Source: Metellina segmentata (taxonomy: Eukaryota > Arthropoda > Arachnida > Araneae > Tetragnathidae). From it: a stretch of 64,000 nt of DNA. Each line of letters begins with the position of its first letter. Positions within the stretch are counted from its first letter, which is position 1. The position numbers and the translations under genes were made by a program. Under the pieces are notes generated by a model. The model saw only the letters and a list, made by a program, of their open reading frames with translations, was not told the DNA's origin and ran no database searches. Shown piece after piece: positions 1 through 12,175 of this stretch. The DNA lies in NCBI GenBank assembly GCA_947359465.1, contig OX375879.1, forward strand, positions 125,772,760 to 125,836,759. The letters run 5' to 3'.

Positions 1-268
1 TACTTACCGTGATCACTTTACTGTTTTCTGGAGAAATGTGAACAAAGAACGAAAAATCGCGTAAAAAAATACTAAGATAAACTTTCTTCTATCACTGCCA
101 GATAACAATTAAAGCTAACGAGAAAACCACATGACATTTGAACTCGGGAATGTTTATTCTTGCCACGTGTGCAATTCCACTGCTATGGAATGAATTGAAG
201 GTCACTTAAAAGCGCGGTACTTGAACTTCGTCTAACGGTCTAAAAATATACTGCTGGGCGCTAATGGG
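1..268. mobile_element. possible piggyBac-type terminus
   Basis: The sequence reads GGGCGCTAATGGG followed directly by TTAA at 269-272. A C(C)CATTA-type inverted repeat abutting a TTAA target is the known signature of piggyBac ends, and the better-supported piggyBac at 47971-50161 ends in a very similar GTTAATGGG|TTAA. The opposite end would lie left of the window. No transposase reading frame is visible here. It could be chance or a MITE derivative. Confidence 0.4.
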
Positions 269-421
269 TTAATCCCTGTGCGACTCATTGCCATCGATCT
301 GTCTCGATTATTCTGTAAATAAACTATACAGTGTATTTCCAATTCATAAACATGCATTTGTTGTCATTTGCTCAAATGCAATGAATGTGATTGGGCTGTT
401 GTTTAAGGAATTTCTGTTATC

Positions 422-1565
422 ATGGTTCCCACACCTTTATCCAAAAAAAATTCAAGGACTTTTAAGGACTTTTCAAAACTAAAAAAATATTTTTCAAGGA
501 CCTAAAATTTTTTATAACGACCTAAAACAAGGCATACACAACAATTGTCAATTAAAAAGAAAAATGTGAAAATTATAAAAAAAGACATAATTTTTTTTAA
601 ACTACTGACACTCAAAAAAAGGAAAGTTATCATCAATTTTTGTTATAATTTGGATTTTCTTTCCTCACAGAACCAGTGGTTTTTTTGTTGTTGTTGTATA
701 GTGGACTTCTCGTCTCAATGCTAACTACCAGGTTACTTGCACACACATCGGTTTAGGTCATGCGATAAAATATCGTACAATAAATTCTTTTGGTGGCACG
801 AAGAAGAGTAGAGGAGCTTGCACACGGTTCAATCTACACGACACAATCTCTATTTTGCTGTCGTCCACTGCCTACAACAGACGGCTGTCATGGTTTATTT
901 TGTTTGAGAAACAAAACAAAAGTTTTGACTAGTATTAGGGCTTTTTTATTCTCCAGTCTAAGTTTCTATCTTTGCGATCGTTAAAGATAGAGTAAACATT
1001 TCAAAGGATATGAAAACTGCAGAAAATTTTACAACAGAAGGATATCTTAAAAAATTTATTTTTTAATTGCAACTTTTATATTTTTGCAATGAGAATTTGG
1101 CTTCATTTCTTTGGATGTGTGCCAGGTTACCAATGACGTATTGACTACAAAAGTTAAGGTTTCCTAAGAAAGCGGTGCAGTTACCTAGCGGCCAAAGATA
1201 CGTCATGATGCGGCAGGCATAACAAGGCGGCCGTCTTAACGGAGACCAGAGGTGTCAACTTAGACGTACAGAATACTGTGGAAAATGGACGATCGAGATG
1301 TAGTATTATTAGTATATCACATAGTGTGAAAGCGCAAAACACCAGTTTCATTCAGAATGACGCACCTACTGTGGAGGAAAACTAATCTGGACAAGTTCTA
1401 ATGCAAGACGAAATTACACAACTATGTACAAGTTTTAAAAAAAATCAAGTACTTTCAAGGACTTTTCGCCAAGTTCTGTAATTTTCAAGGACTTTCAAGG
1501 GCCCTTAGTTAGAGAAAAAAAATTCAAGGACTTTTAAGGACTTTTCAAGGACCGTGGGAACCTTG
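422..1565. mobile_element. non-autonomous hAT-like DNA element
   Basis: The left end begins ATGGTTCCCAC and the right end closes with GTGGGAACCTTG. A GTTATC direct repeat flanks both sides (416-421 and 1566-1571), consistent with a target-site duplication. Many short AAGGACTTTT and CAAGGACTTT motifs occur near both ends, a pattern I recall from widespread hAT-type elements with GGTTCCCAC termini. The interior (about 780-1400) has no long reading frame that I recognise. It sits in the UBAP1 intron or 3' side on the gene's sense strand. A related right end is seen near 44.93-45.06 kb. Confidence 0.55.
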
Positions 1566-1625
1566 GTTATCCGCCTATTCAATTAATCATCCTGGTGGGT
1601 TAATCGAAAATATCATCATACTCAC

Positions 1626-2339
1626 CTTGGGCTCCGGCGTCATTTCCGGGTGCACCGTCGGCGGGGTGATGGAGCGTTCCTTCACTGAACCAGTCACTTC
1701 CGGTTCGGTGAGGGTGTGGATGTCCGAGTAGCTCTTGCAGCTGCGCAGTGGCGTACCTATGGCGGCGTTCGACGAGACGTAAGGCACTCGGGAAAAGGTT
1801 GAGTAGGTCGAACCATCACGATAAAAGTCCCTCGTGGAGAAAGCACTCGGAAACGAAGATTTGTTCGACGCCGTCGCATGTGATCCGAAATCCTCGCTCA
1901 CACTGTTGGGGATCATCGCGTGCGGGTCGCTCCGGGGCAGAGGGAAGCTGACCGACTTAGCCACGCCGAGAGTGCCGTCCTCGCTACGGCACGACACATC
2001 CTGCACTGCAGTTCTGGCGTCCGAATCCTCCTTGTGGATGCCTTGAAAGACGCTGTTCAGCTCCTCCAAGTCGTTGATGGTCTGGAGCTCCATGTAATCG
2101 AAGGGGCTGGAGGTGTCGTTCTCGAAGTCAGACAGGTTGATCTTGACGTCATCCCGGGGGCGGCCTGGAGCTCGGGGGGCTTGGTCAAGGGGCTGCTGGG
2201 GCTGGAGGATGCTGTCGGACAGCCATCGAGCATCAGGCTTTGCACGTTCGCTCTCCCGTGGCTTGTCGGGGCTCTCCAGGAGCTCTGCCCGACGCCTTTC
2301 GATGAAGTCAATGACGTTCCTCTCCAGGGAAAAATCATA
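1626..2339 (-). CDS. UBAP1: UBAP1 large internal coding exon (ESCRT-I subunit)
   Basis: This 714-base exon encodes 238 in-frame codons (about residues 48-285 of the gene model). It starts with YDFSLERNVIDF, matching the conserved QYDFSLEKK block of animal UBAP1. Near residues 113-142 it carries INLSDFE and a PFDYMELQTI stretch, matching the UBAP1 segment with LADFE and PFDNLELKTI. On the minus strand the exon follows a TTGCAG acceptor and ends GAGCCCAAG|GTGAGT, a strong donor; both phases are 0. The exon is GC-richer than its surroundings. UBAP1 is a metazoan ESCRT-I component that sorts ubiquitinated cargo at endosomes. The remainder of this exon is low-complexity, Ser/Pro-rich linker. The ubiquitin-binding C-terminal domain must lie in exons left of the window. 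Family identity is well supported by the two blocks; the exact protein is incomplete. Confidence 0.85.
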
Positions 2340-2579
2340 CTGCAAGATCAAAGCACATGTGTTAACTAAATGGGCTAACAATTGAATAAAGTAAGGTACA
2401 CAAAATGTGCGATAGAGCACAGTTGAAAAATGAACACAGCAAGGTGGGACTTGAAAGTTTAGTGATGAAAATCAGTATACATAAAAACAGCATCAAAAGA
2501 AATCATATAGAGCACTAAGATCCGACATGTCATAACATAAGCCAACTACGCTAATTTATTAGTCTTTGACCCTGTTCCT

Positions 2580-3082
2580 TTAAGGACACTTGAACAGCCC
2601 TATGTGTCAATAGCCGATATCACACTTCTATTGTTAAAAATAACCTGTTTATTAGAATCCATCTGCACATGTTTGCACCTCCTTCTTGTATGGTTATGAT
2701 TATGTAAACAAACAAGTTGAGTTGTCATGCTTTTGTGATTGGCCACAGTATGACACCACCCCTATAAATGGGTATGGTCATATTATGACCAATCATCTAC
2801 GTAATGCAGTATTACGATTTTGTTTATGGCAATCTTTCTATTGAGATATTTATGCGAATTTTTAGATTTACAAGAAGTATAAAAATGAAAGTTCCTTTCT
2901 TTCAGCTTACAATTTTAGTTATACTTTGGTAAGAGATGTATCTATGGTTTTTTCAATCTTAGTTTTTTTTCGGTAAATAGTTTTACAGCTTTTAATTAAT
3001 AAATGCTTATAACTTATTGAATCTTTGATGATTTATTTTTTTACTCCACATATCACTGGGCACTTTTGCTTCCCCACAATAT
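2580..3082 (+). other. AT-rich leader, possible decayed Copia 5' LTR
   Basis: This stretch precedes the Copia relic and holds a TATAAA box at 2763-2768 and an AATAAA-like site near 2999, as an LTR would. No matching second copy was found downstream of 11.15 kb, so the LTR reading is inference. The preceding bases 2340-2579 are intron sequence with nothing recognisable. Confidence 0.25.
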
Positions 3083-5493
3083 GTGGGTGATATTGGTTAT
3101 GGACCTTTGCATAACTTTGCTTCTTGTATTTTAAGATCCCAGATCCAGAAGTCAAAATGTTTCAAGTGTGGTAAAGTTGGCCATCATGAACGATTATGTC
3201 TAGAAACAACAAGGAAGCCATTCCAGAGTCCTAGTCCAAATCATCATGAAGTCAAGACAAGCACAGAAGTTATAGACTAGAGACCTTGTCTAACAGCGAG
3301 TAAGACGGAGGATGGATCTTCGATTTGGCAGCCACTACACATTACTGTCGTGAAAGAGAACTGTTTAGAGTTCCAACCTGTTAGTAACAAGACTTTAGTG
3401 GGAGTAGTGAAAAATGTTTCCACTAATTCAAGGTAAAGGTACTGTGTTTCTTCATTTTAATGTAAAGATTACACTTTATGATTTTGCTTATTGCTCTTGA
3501 ATTAAGAAATTTGTTATCTGGGGTATCTTTTGACAGAAAAAGAGCTAGTTTCAAAGGAGGTAAAGGAAAATTTGAGGTGATGGATTGTAAACAAGATCTA
3601 ACAAATTATTGTTTTCAGCTAAATTACTAAATGGTTTAGATTATGTTTTTGCTGAATATTCTACAAAACCTAAGAGTTTTGTTAAAAGTTTTGAAAATGA
3701 AAAGATTAAATAATCTGTTTATTTTGCTGTTGAGAATATTAATACTTGGCATAGAAAACTAGATCATATTAACTCTGAATACATCAAATCTACAATCAAA
3801 AATAATTGTGCGAGGGGATTACCAAATCTAAATAGGAATATTGATATCTGTGAACCTTATAAAGAAGCTAAAAGGAAAAGCGTTAGTTTTAAACCTATTA
3901 CAAAAATTTGTTCGGACAAACCGCTAAAGTTAATACACATGGATCTGTGTGGACCATTTCCTAAAGCCTCAATAAATGAACAAAGTTACTTTTATACCAT
4001 AATAGATCACTATAATCGAAAAGTTTATGCCTACCCCTTAAAAACTAAATCTGATACTTTTGATACTTTTTGAAAATTTAAAAAACGCGTTGAACAATTT
4101 CTAGACAGGAAAATTAAGTGCATATGTACTGATAACGGATTGGAATTTATAAACGAGAAGTTTAAAACTTTTGGTGATGAATTGGGTATAAAACACGAAA
4201 GAACTAACACTTATACTTCCCAGCAAAATGGGGTAAGTGAGAGATTTAATTACACTGCAGTAGATGGTATAAATGCTTTATTAAGGGATAGTAAACTAAA
4301 TCAAAGTTTTCCGTCTGAAACTCTTTTGCATTTTGAACATACATGGAATAGATTATGTCATTCTAATCAAGAAAACACACCATTTGAGTTATATGGTGGG
4401 AAACAACCATCAATTAAACAACTAAAACCATAAGGGTCTAAAGCTTTTGTTAATGTTCCTAAACAATTTAGGAGATTTGACGCGAGGTGAAAACAAGGGT
4501 TTTTCGTTGGATATGCTCTACAAACAGATATGGAATATGGCAATCTGATGCATGAAAAATAGTAGAGGATAAATGAACAATTTGAGGAAACACCTCCCTA
4601 AAAATCTGACTTGGATCATTGTAAGTTTGAACGATTGAAAGCAGTCCTGGACCCTAATTATACACTGTAAAATTCCTTTAATGAATGAACCTGCTACTGA
4701 CGAGGAAGAAACATCCTCTTTCCAAATTGATAGTGAAGTAGAGTCCTTGGGTAAAAAGATAGTTAACTGGATTGGAAAACCCATTCTCAGGCCTGATGTG
4801 AAAAGAATAGATATTTACTACTTTGAAGAGGCAAAAACTCAACGCTTAAGATCACTAAATGAAGTTAAGAATTACTGTACAAAAAATAACTTAAAATTTC
4901 AACTAGATTTTTTAAATTTCAAATCTGCTGACACATACTCTGGACTAGTCGTTGGTAATCAAGAGAGTAATTTTAGTGATGTCGAGATGACTAGTCGAGG
5001 GCATTTTTATTCCTAAAAGTTATCAACAAGTAATAAAATACTTACAAAAGGAAGAATGGTTTAAAGCCATGGAGGATGAACTATAAACTATGAAAGACAG
5101 AAATGTATGGGTATTAATTGAAAAAACTGAGAATTCTAGAATTTTAGGCTGCCGCTGGGTGTTTAAAGTATAGCCAAACGATAAAGGCACAATTGAATGT
5201 TTTAGAGCTCGTTTCGTTGCCCAGGGTTTCAATCGAAGAAAGGGTGAAACTTTTGATGAGGTTTACAGTTCAGTAGTAAACTTTGGTACTGTCAGATTTT
5301 TCTTTGTTGTACTAGTTTGTCTTAACAAGTGGTTGCATCTGCAGTGCGATGTTAAATGCACCTATTTTTATGAAACAACCACCTGGTTTTGAGCAAAATC
5401 CAAGTTTGGTTAGATTTTTACAGAAAGCCTTGTATGGTCTCCACCAAAGTGGTCGAGAATGGTACAAGAGATTCATAAAACCGAAGGGTTATA
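3083..5493 (+). pseudogene. Ty1/Copia gag-pol relic, 5' part
   Basis: Conceptual frames contain successive Copia modules. They are a CCHC zinc knuckle CFKCGKVGHHERLC (about 3160), a degraded protease segment WIFDLAATTHYC (about 3315), a GAG-pre-integrase stretch TWHRKLDHIN (about 3750), integrase fragments with MDLCGPFPKA and TDNGLEF (3940-4150), QQNGVSERFN (about 4220), and the start of reverse transcriptase with CRWVFKV and FRARFVAQGF (5150-5235). Several stops and frameshifts interrupt it, so it is inactive. The catalytic protease motif D(S/T)G reads DLA. Coding breaks off near 5493, where another element is inserted, and resumes near 10.47 kb. The element lies antisense to UBAP1 inside its intron. 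Confidence 0.85.
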
Positions 5494-6235
5494 ACAGGTT
5501 TTAAGGTGTAAAAAAGTGACTAATCAAACAAAAAAAAGTGACAATAAGTGACTAAATAAACCAAAAAAATGACAAACACCAGTAAAAACAAATATATTCA
5601 AGTATAAAGATAGAAAAGAAAAAAATCCTCTCCAGACACCCTCACCTTATTCTTTTCTTTCTTTGGAAGGATATTCATTTTCTTCATTTAAACAGACTAT
5701 TATTTTTGAAATGATATTAACAAAACAAATTTTTTTTTTTGCAATCAAGATTTTTAAATGTGTTGTTGATTTTCGACATAGCTTGAAGAATTTCTTCCTT
5801 TTCTTTGAAAGATTGACTATTTTTTTGTTGTTGAAAAAGTCTGAAAATAATTTTGGGTCCCAACAGGATTCAAGGTCTAAAAAGGTGACTAATTGAACCA
5901 AAAAGTAACTAATTGAGCAAAAAAAAAGTAACAAATAACAATAATGCTAAATATATTCAAGTATAAAGATAGAAAATAAATTGATCCTCCCAGCTACCAC
6001 TATCTTTTCTTTTTCTTTCTTTGGAAGGATATTTTTATTTCCTTGACTTAAAAAGTATATAATTTTAAAATATTAACATAAAATTTTTCAAAAAATCGGA
6101 ATTATGATTTTTTTAATTCGTTTATTTTTGACACAGCTTGAAGAATTTCTACCTTTTCTTTGAAAAATTATGTCTTATTTTTTTTGTTAAAAAAGTCTGA
6201 AATTCATTTTGTCCTTTTCTTTCAGAGCAACGCGA
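5494..6235. repeat. tandem pair of a ~369-bp transposon-end repeat
   Basis: Two head-to-tail copies start at 5494 (ACAGGTTTTAAGG) and 5863 (ACAGGATTCAAGG). Both contain AAGTGACTAAT motifs, a shared 'ATATTCAAGTATAAAGATAG' block and a TTTCTTTGGAAGGATAT block. A third diverged copy lies at 18868-19230. The repeats look like the terminal region of the hAT-like element whose transposase relic follows at 6.7-7.6 kb. The left copy marks the junction with the split Copia. Confidence 0.7.
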
Positions 6236-6685
6236 AAATAAGGACAAATATAAAATGTCTGTGTATTTTTCTTTGCATTGTTTAAAAAAAATTCCTATTT
6301 ATATATTTTTTCTACTTATTCCTATTAAAATGTCATCTATTTTAGTATTAAAAACACAAAAAATTCCATAGGGGAGGTTAGATTAAGGTTTTTTTTGACA
6401 AAAAAGGCAAATAATCCGAAATGGCCGAAGACCGGAGGATTCCGGATTTTGGACTTTATACTGTTTTAAGGATAAAAAATTACATGTATACATGAAAGGT
6501 TTTATTCTTAAATTATAGAAACAAAATTATAATACACAATTTCTCCGAAAATGGAAAAAAGTTTTCCTTTTCATAGAGGAAATTTCCATTTTCCCTGCAT
6601 CGACGCGATTTTGGGAATAAACCAAAGATTACACAGAGTTGCGGATTTTCGATTCTTTAGCGTAGAAACTCCGACGTAGCACTTC

Positions 6686-7560
6686 TTACAATCTTTCCCC
6701 TTCCTCTTGATTCTTTAGAAAAATTAGATTAGTTCCTCTTCGATTCTTTAGCGTAGAAGTTCCTGAGCACTTGGCAACTCTGCTAATGTCTCGCAGTCTG
6801 AAGAACTGGTTCCAGTAAACATCAATAGGCTTCATTCTAAATCCTTCTTCCTCAAATTCTCTTTGGAGTAATTTCCACTCATCCAGTAGTATGTCTGTCA
6901 GTACATCCCATAGAATTGCTCTTGCAAATTCTAATACTTGTTGAACACTCTCACCACTGAGTCTGTCAAGAGGACCAAGACAGGATAAAATTTTAAAGAG
7001 AGATGAACTGAAGGAGGACTTCTTCAAAAGATATTTAACACTGGCAATGTAATGCTTCTGAGCCCTTTTAAAAAAGAAATTCCTTTCCTTCTCTTTCACA
7101 TTCTGTAGCGCTCAAGAAATTTGATCTCCAATCACAATATCAGCCAGAGGCAACAGTTTCTGAGGACATATATCTTCCATTTTCAAATCTCAAATAAATT
7201 CCCCTTCATAGTTCCTACCCAAAATTGTTCTTGTCAACAATTCAAGTTGAGAATGAAGGTTATGTATTAGAGGTTCCTTTTTCTGAAGAAATTCGGTCAC
7301 ACGATTAAATATACCTGCACTTGATACGACAAATATCACCTCAGCCTTCATAGTTTCTCTTCTAAGCCACCTGCTTGAACAAAGCTTGATGAAGTGGTGA
7401 GTGGGAAGTTTCAAGTCTACTTGAATTTTTTTGTACGTTGACCAAAGCTTAGGCGACTGATCAAAAAATCTGTGAATAGTAATAACTAGTTCAGACACAT
7501 CTTCCCCTAATTCTTATAGACCTTTAAGAAAAGCATTATGAATTGTGCGAATATTACATG
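6686..7560 (-). pseudogene. hAT-like transposase relic
   Basis: On the minus strand two open segments (7498-7190 and 7099-6686) fall in order with a gap of about 90 bases. The upstream one contains KLCSSRWLRRE, like the conserved hAT RW motif, then IFNRVTEFLQKKEPLIHNLHSQ, resembling the LFNKF...EKPQIHVLHSE segment of a broad hAT/zinc-finger transposase group. The downstream one has HYIASVKYLLKK and LGPLD, like the family's YVTAVKYLLKKLP...L.FLDP segment. No zinc finger or complete catalytic core is visible, so it is a fragment. A second partial copy lies at 26.8-27.6 kb. The region 6236-6685 is AT-rich with no gene. Confidence 0.65.
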
Positions 7561-7759
7561 TCCCAATGTTAATTAGTTCTTTTTTTGGGTAGAAAGTAAT
7601 GAGTCATTATCTTTCTAAAAACTGACGTTCACTAAAAAAACTCAATAAATTGTAATAATCAACTTCGATAACAGATAATGATTTTCAATACTATCGCAGC
7701 GCTCCTTCAATATTTAACCCTCTGGATACGGAGACGGACGAAATTTTTGCATTCTGTGG

Positions 7760-8299
7760 TTATGGAGGGGTTTGGAATCTTTCAGATCTCAAACTACCGA
7801 AGAAACGGCTGAAGACCATTAAGATTTCCATGCAATCATTTCTGTGCCACCAAGAGAGCACTTGAATAGCCTCCGCTTCGTAGACAGGAATGTCGGGGTT
7901 CTCGATGGGGAGCTTCGAGCGCTTAGAACGTGTGAGAGGTTGATGATCTATCCCCTTAAAAACTTTGCCGAAGACAACCTTTGAGAGTAAATTATCATAC
8001 ATATTGAAGATTACACCGTCCTTTCAGAGTTTACCCACAACGTATCTACACCTTCTACACATAATCAGACCCACAATCCCACAATAGAAACTGCAATATG
8101 TGATGAAAAAGGTACCAAACGGATTATCTCTCCTCCTGGGTTGAGTTAATATCAGCTTGATCCGTCCAGTCTCTTGACCTCTCCATTCTAGTCTCATTCC
8201 AGAATCCGAAAATAAAATGGGTCTGTTGAGACCGTCATCAGATCTGTGTATGGAGGATGTTATCCCCCCTTTTAAGTGACCACTGGAATTGATTACCAT
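7760..8299 (-). other. two unassigned adjacent open segments
   Basis: Minus-strand open segments of 91 codons (8299-8024) and 80 codons (8002-7760) lie close together and are less AT-rich than their surroundings. The second includes LPIENPDIPVYEAEAIQVL and SWWHRNDCM, which read like natural protein, but I recognise no family. They lie upstream of the hAT-like transposase relic in the same orientation and could be its N-terminal region, a captured exon, or chance. The flanks 7561-7759 and 8300-8850 show nothing further except GTGAC-rich sequence near 8760-8835, probably the other end of the inserted element. Confidence 0.25.
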
Positions 8300-8849
8300 T
8301 TACGAGCTGTCAGCGTCTGACCTCCTACACAGTTCCTCCTTTTGTTCGACCCTGTCGACCGGTGATAACTATCCTGCGCCAAATGATATGCCACACAATA
8401 TTATGAAAGGAAAATGTTAGTCGTAAATGCCACTCAATGTTCTATCACTCAAGTTAGGTAATTAGGTAAGAGGGGTCGGACATGCAGATGGCTTTGCTTC
8501 GATTAAACATCGGCATTTCGTTTTACAGATAGCCTTTTTCCCTTGGGAAAATTTCCAGAACTTTTGCTGCTAATACACTGCGGGCAACATGGAGTATCCT
8601 TTTACAATTGAAATGGTATGTTTTTTAATCCATTCTTGCGGTGGAATGTAGCGTGCATTTCGAAATTAAATTTGTGCAAACCCTGTATTTTTTTTTTAAA
8701 GAAAAAATTAATTTTTTTAACTGCGCACCGAAAATTTTTCTTCGCCAAATAGAATTTAAGAACTTAAAACCTCTGAAAAGATGACTAAATGTCAAAAAGT
8801 TGACAAAAAGTGACGCGTTAGAAGCCATGTGACTTTTTTTCAGGGGTTT

Positions 8850-10477
8850 TCAATGGTAACTATAAATTAAAAAAGGATCCCAAGGACGGAGCCTTTGCAG
8901 GGGGTACAATAAAAGAATGCACATTTAACAGGGAAGAAATAGTACATCAGTTGAAAAGAATTAAGCCATCTAAAGCACCAGGGCCAGACGATATTTATCC
9001 GAGAGTACTAGTGAATGCGTTGAAGAATTGGGGGACGTAATTCACATGATATTTAATTCAACATATAGCACGGGTCGGGTACCAATGGATTGGAAGTTGG
9101 CCAACATAACTCCAATTTTCAAAAAAGGAATACAAAGTGATCCGGGCAACTATAGACCAGTAAGTCTAACATCAGTAATTTGCAAAATATTTGAATCTCT
9201 GTTAAAAAAAGCATATAATGTTATACTTGGAGGAGGGGGGGACTGTTATCAGGTAATCAGTATGGGTTTAGGAAGGGCAGATCCTGCTCTACAAACCTTT
9301 TGAAGTTCTACGAAAAAATTACTGAGGAGCTGGATAATAAGAGCAGTGTGGATATCATGTACATAGATTTTCAAAAGCCTTTTGATAAAGTACCTCATAA
9401 GGCATTACTGTTTAAATTGGAAAGGCTGGGGATTCAGGGAAAAACATTAATATGGATAAAAAATTGGTTATTGGGTAGAAAGCAGAGAGTGCAGGTAAAA
9501 GGAAATTATTCACAGTGGACAGAAGTTATAAGTGGGGTGTCTCAGGGATCAGTTTTGGGACCAATTTTATTTATAATTTTCATAGATGATATAGGTCAGG
9601 GGATCAAGAATAGAATCAGTATATTTGCAGATGACTTAAAAATATGGGGGACAGTGGATACCAAGTTACAGATAGAGAATTTACAAGGGGATTTTGATAA
9701 GATATCCGGATGGGCTGTAAAATGGGGTACGTCATTTAATATAGGGAAATGTCAAGTTCTGCATATGGGTTACAGGAACAGTGGAGCCGAGTACTGTCTG
9801 CAGGGGGTAAAGGTAAAGGAGGGAGAAACAGTCAAGGATCTTGGAGTGATAATTCACATGGATTTTAAAATGGGTCACTAATGTTCAGCTGCGGGTAAAA
9901 AGGCTAATAGGTTATTGGGGTATATTAAAAAGACTGTAATTTCAAGGGATAAGAATATAATCTTGCCGTTATATAAGGGCTTAGTAAGACCATATCTAGA
10001 ATTTGCTGTGCAATTCTGGGCTCCATATATGAGAAAGGATATAGAATTAATTGAAAGGGTTCAGCACAGAGCTACAAAAATAATAAAGGGGATAGCAAAT
10101 CTCGACTATAATGAACATTTAAGTAAGCTAAACATGTATACACTGGAAAGAAGGAGGGGGGGGATTTGATTCAGCTTTTCAAGTTGGTAAAACAAGGGGA
10201 CACAGAGGGCTTAAATTTCAATAGGGATAACAGAACAAGGGGCCATGGGTATAAATTGTAAAAGACACATTTTAATCGGGATTTAAGGAAAAACTACTAT
10301 TTTAATAGGGTAATAGACAATTGGAACACGTTGCCAGAAAATATAGTTAGTTCAAAGGGAGTGTACGAATTTAAGATACAATTGGATAGTCAGTGGGAAT
10401 TGGGGAATTCATAAACAAAGGACCAGCCTTGTTGGGCTTGAGCCTGTAGCTGGTCGTCAATATTTGTATTTGTATAC
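8850..10477 (+). pseudogene. CR1/L2-like LINE reverse transcriptase, 5'-truncated
   Basis: The conceptual protein has non-LTR reverse transcriptase blocks: IKPSKAPGPDDIYPRVL (about 8960), ITPIFKKG with GNYRPVSLTS (9110-9175), a MYIDFQKPFDKVPH block (about 9358), VSQGSVLGPILFIIFIDD (about 9537) and the catalytic FADD (about 9627). The C-terminal thumb-like part ends with a FNRVIDNWNTLPENIV stretch before the stop at about 10414. The 3' UTR has ACCAGCC...GCTGGTC palindromic sequence and a TATTTGTA tail, typical of LINE 3' ends. Frameshifts (near 9040, 9300 and 9880) and loss of the endonuclease make it inactive. FQKPFD is a substitution for the usual FxKAFD. A shorter copy of the same 3' end is at 47133-47336. 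Confidence 0.85.
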
Positions 10478-11146
10478 CTGTTTTAAAACGAAAATTTGAT
10501 TACAAATTTTAGGTAAAACTAAAAAATTATTAGGTGTTGAATTTTTAGAGGAAAAGGAAGGGTTGTATTTGCATCAATCAAAATATACAAGTAAATTTTG
10601 CGAGTCGTATCAAAATTATAATTTCTCGGCTTCATCACTGCCCATTTCCAAAGGAGACATTTTTTCAAAGTCACAATGTCCTCAAAATAATAGTGAACTG
10701 GAAGATATGTTGAATATATGTCTAAAATTCCTTACAGAAGTTTTTTGGTAGTTTGTCATTTTTAGCAGGAAGAATAAGACCAGATATTTCTTATGCAATA
10801 AACCTTTTCTCTCAATTTCAAGAAAATCCAGGCACTGCACACTGGAATGGTTTCTTAAGGCTATATAGGGTATGTTAGATACACAAAAGATTTAAAACTT
10901 AAACTTTCTAATATACAAAATCTAAATTAAACTGCATATTCTGATGCTGATTTTGCAAATAACCTTGATGATAGGATTTCCATGAATGGACAGATTGTAT
11001 TTGTTGATCAGATTCCAGTAACCTGGTGATCTTTTGAGCAAAAAACAGTTTAAGTTCAATGGAATCTGAATGCATATCTTTAACAGAAACAGCAAAAGAA
11101 TTAATATGGCTACAACATATAGTAACTTTAATATAAACATTTAAAA
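10470..11146 (+). pseudogene. Ty1/Copia gag-pol relic, 3' part
   Basis: Coding resumes with LGKTKKLLGVEFLEE, a typical segment after the Copia reverse transcriptase active site, then YLHQSKYTSKF. Near 10.76-10.82 kb, shifted frames give a remnant of the block that usually reads RPDISYA. Near 10.935 kb AYSDADFANN matches the Copia RNase H start (YSDAD), followed by an SMNGQIVF stretch and ETAKELIWL-like remnants near 11.09 kb. Orientation and order continue the relic at 3083-5493, so the intervening 5 kb is an insertion. The segment that would carry the YVDD active site is missing. No 3' LTR was recognised in 11.15-11.84 kb, which is AT-rich and featureless. Confidence 0.8.
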
Positions 11147-11844
11147 ACAAAGTGTAAAAAAAAAAAAAAAATTTTTAATCAATTATAATCATATTTTTTT
11201 TATTGAAATTGGATTTTTTTAATTTAAATTTCTGTACGCCCTATACACTGTTTTTACAATAATTATATATAAATTTGTTAAACTTTAAAACACAAGTTGA
11301 CATACTACATAGTTTTCCTTGAGTAAATTACATCATCATGTAAGTGTAAGTAATAGACCTAAACTATAATGAGAAGTAGAATAGAGGACAGAGAAATAAT
11401 CAGACTATAGTAAATTCTAATAATAGAACTGCCGAGCAGCAATAATAAATGAATTTTCACTTACTTTTAATTCATATTGGATCTTTCTTTCTTCCTGCTG
11501 ACATTTTAATGGCTGTATGTGTGAAAATGTATATTTCTACTCTTTAATCTCTATTAAACACCACAAGAATAAGCTAACTAACAAATGCCTCATAAAACTT
11601 TACTTCCTACTTGTGTTTTTTTATAGCTAATGAAATCAATCACCCCTTTAGTTTATAATTTTGAATCAAACTTTTGCATACTTCCTTTAAGTGTTTATAT
11701 TGTGAGTGCTGTTAATCAGGAATGTTTATACATTACTCTTCCTGGTATTTAGATTTATGATGTCATGCGTGTTTACATTACTGTGTCCAGTATACAGTAT
11801 ATTCTAATAAGTTATAACTGGCTGTTGCAATCTTTTATAATACT

Positions 11845-12175
11845 ACAAACAAAAAATTTCATTAAATAATAACAAAATTATGGCATTTCGCTATAACGGC
11901 CTCTTTTCACGTACGCCCCACAATGTTTTGTTATACGACTAAAACAAATGCTGTTTTTATGCTTTTGTTTAGTATCAGCTTCTCCCTTTAGATTACACTG
12001 CTATATTTTGCCTCACAAAAATATCAGTCATGTTTGAATAACATTGTCGTCATTTTACTGCGTTGTTGCTTTTGTGTAGTTAGACCAACACCGACTTTAT
12101 ACAAAGCCCACATCACAACTCTAAATCCTATCGCGAGGCTACTTTTACGCGCTGCGTACAAACTGAAGTGAGTTC
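11845..12175. repeat. repeat unit A, copy 1
   Basis: About 215 bases (11845-12059) recur almost unchanged at 13383-13597. The unit plus its continuation (TAGTTAGACCAACACCGACT and beyond, to about 12175) recurs more diverged at 13640-13960. All three are in the same orientation. It is likely part of a Helitron-related or other non-autonomous element. No protein-coding potential was recognised. Confidence 0.75.

Noticed and set aside
1..120. Donor-like CACG|GTAAGT on the minus strand at positions 8-1 with a TTTCTCCAG acceptor nearby, as a possible next UBAP1 exon
   Set aside because: The phase-0 reading required after the exon at 1626 hits a stop, and the region looks like a transposon end.
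1748..2385. Plus-strand open frames of 67-149 codons
   Set aside because: They are antisense shadows of the GC-rich UBAP1 exon, which has homology on the minus strand only.
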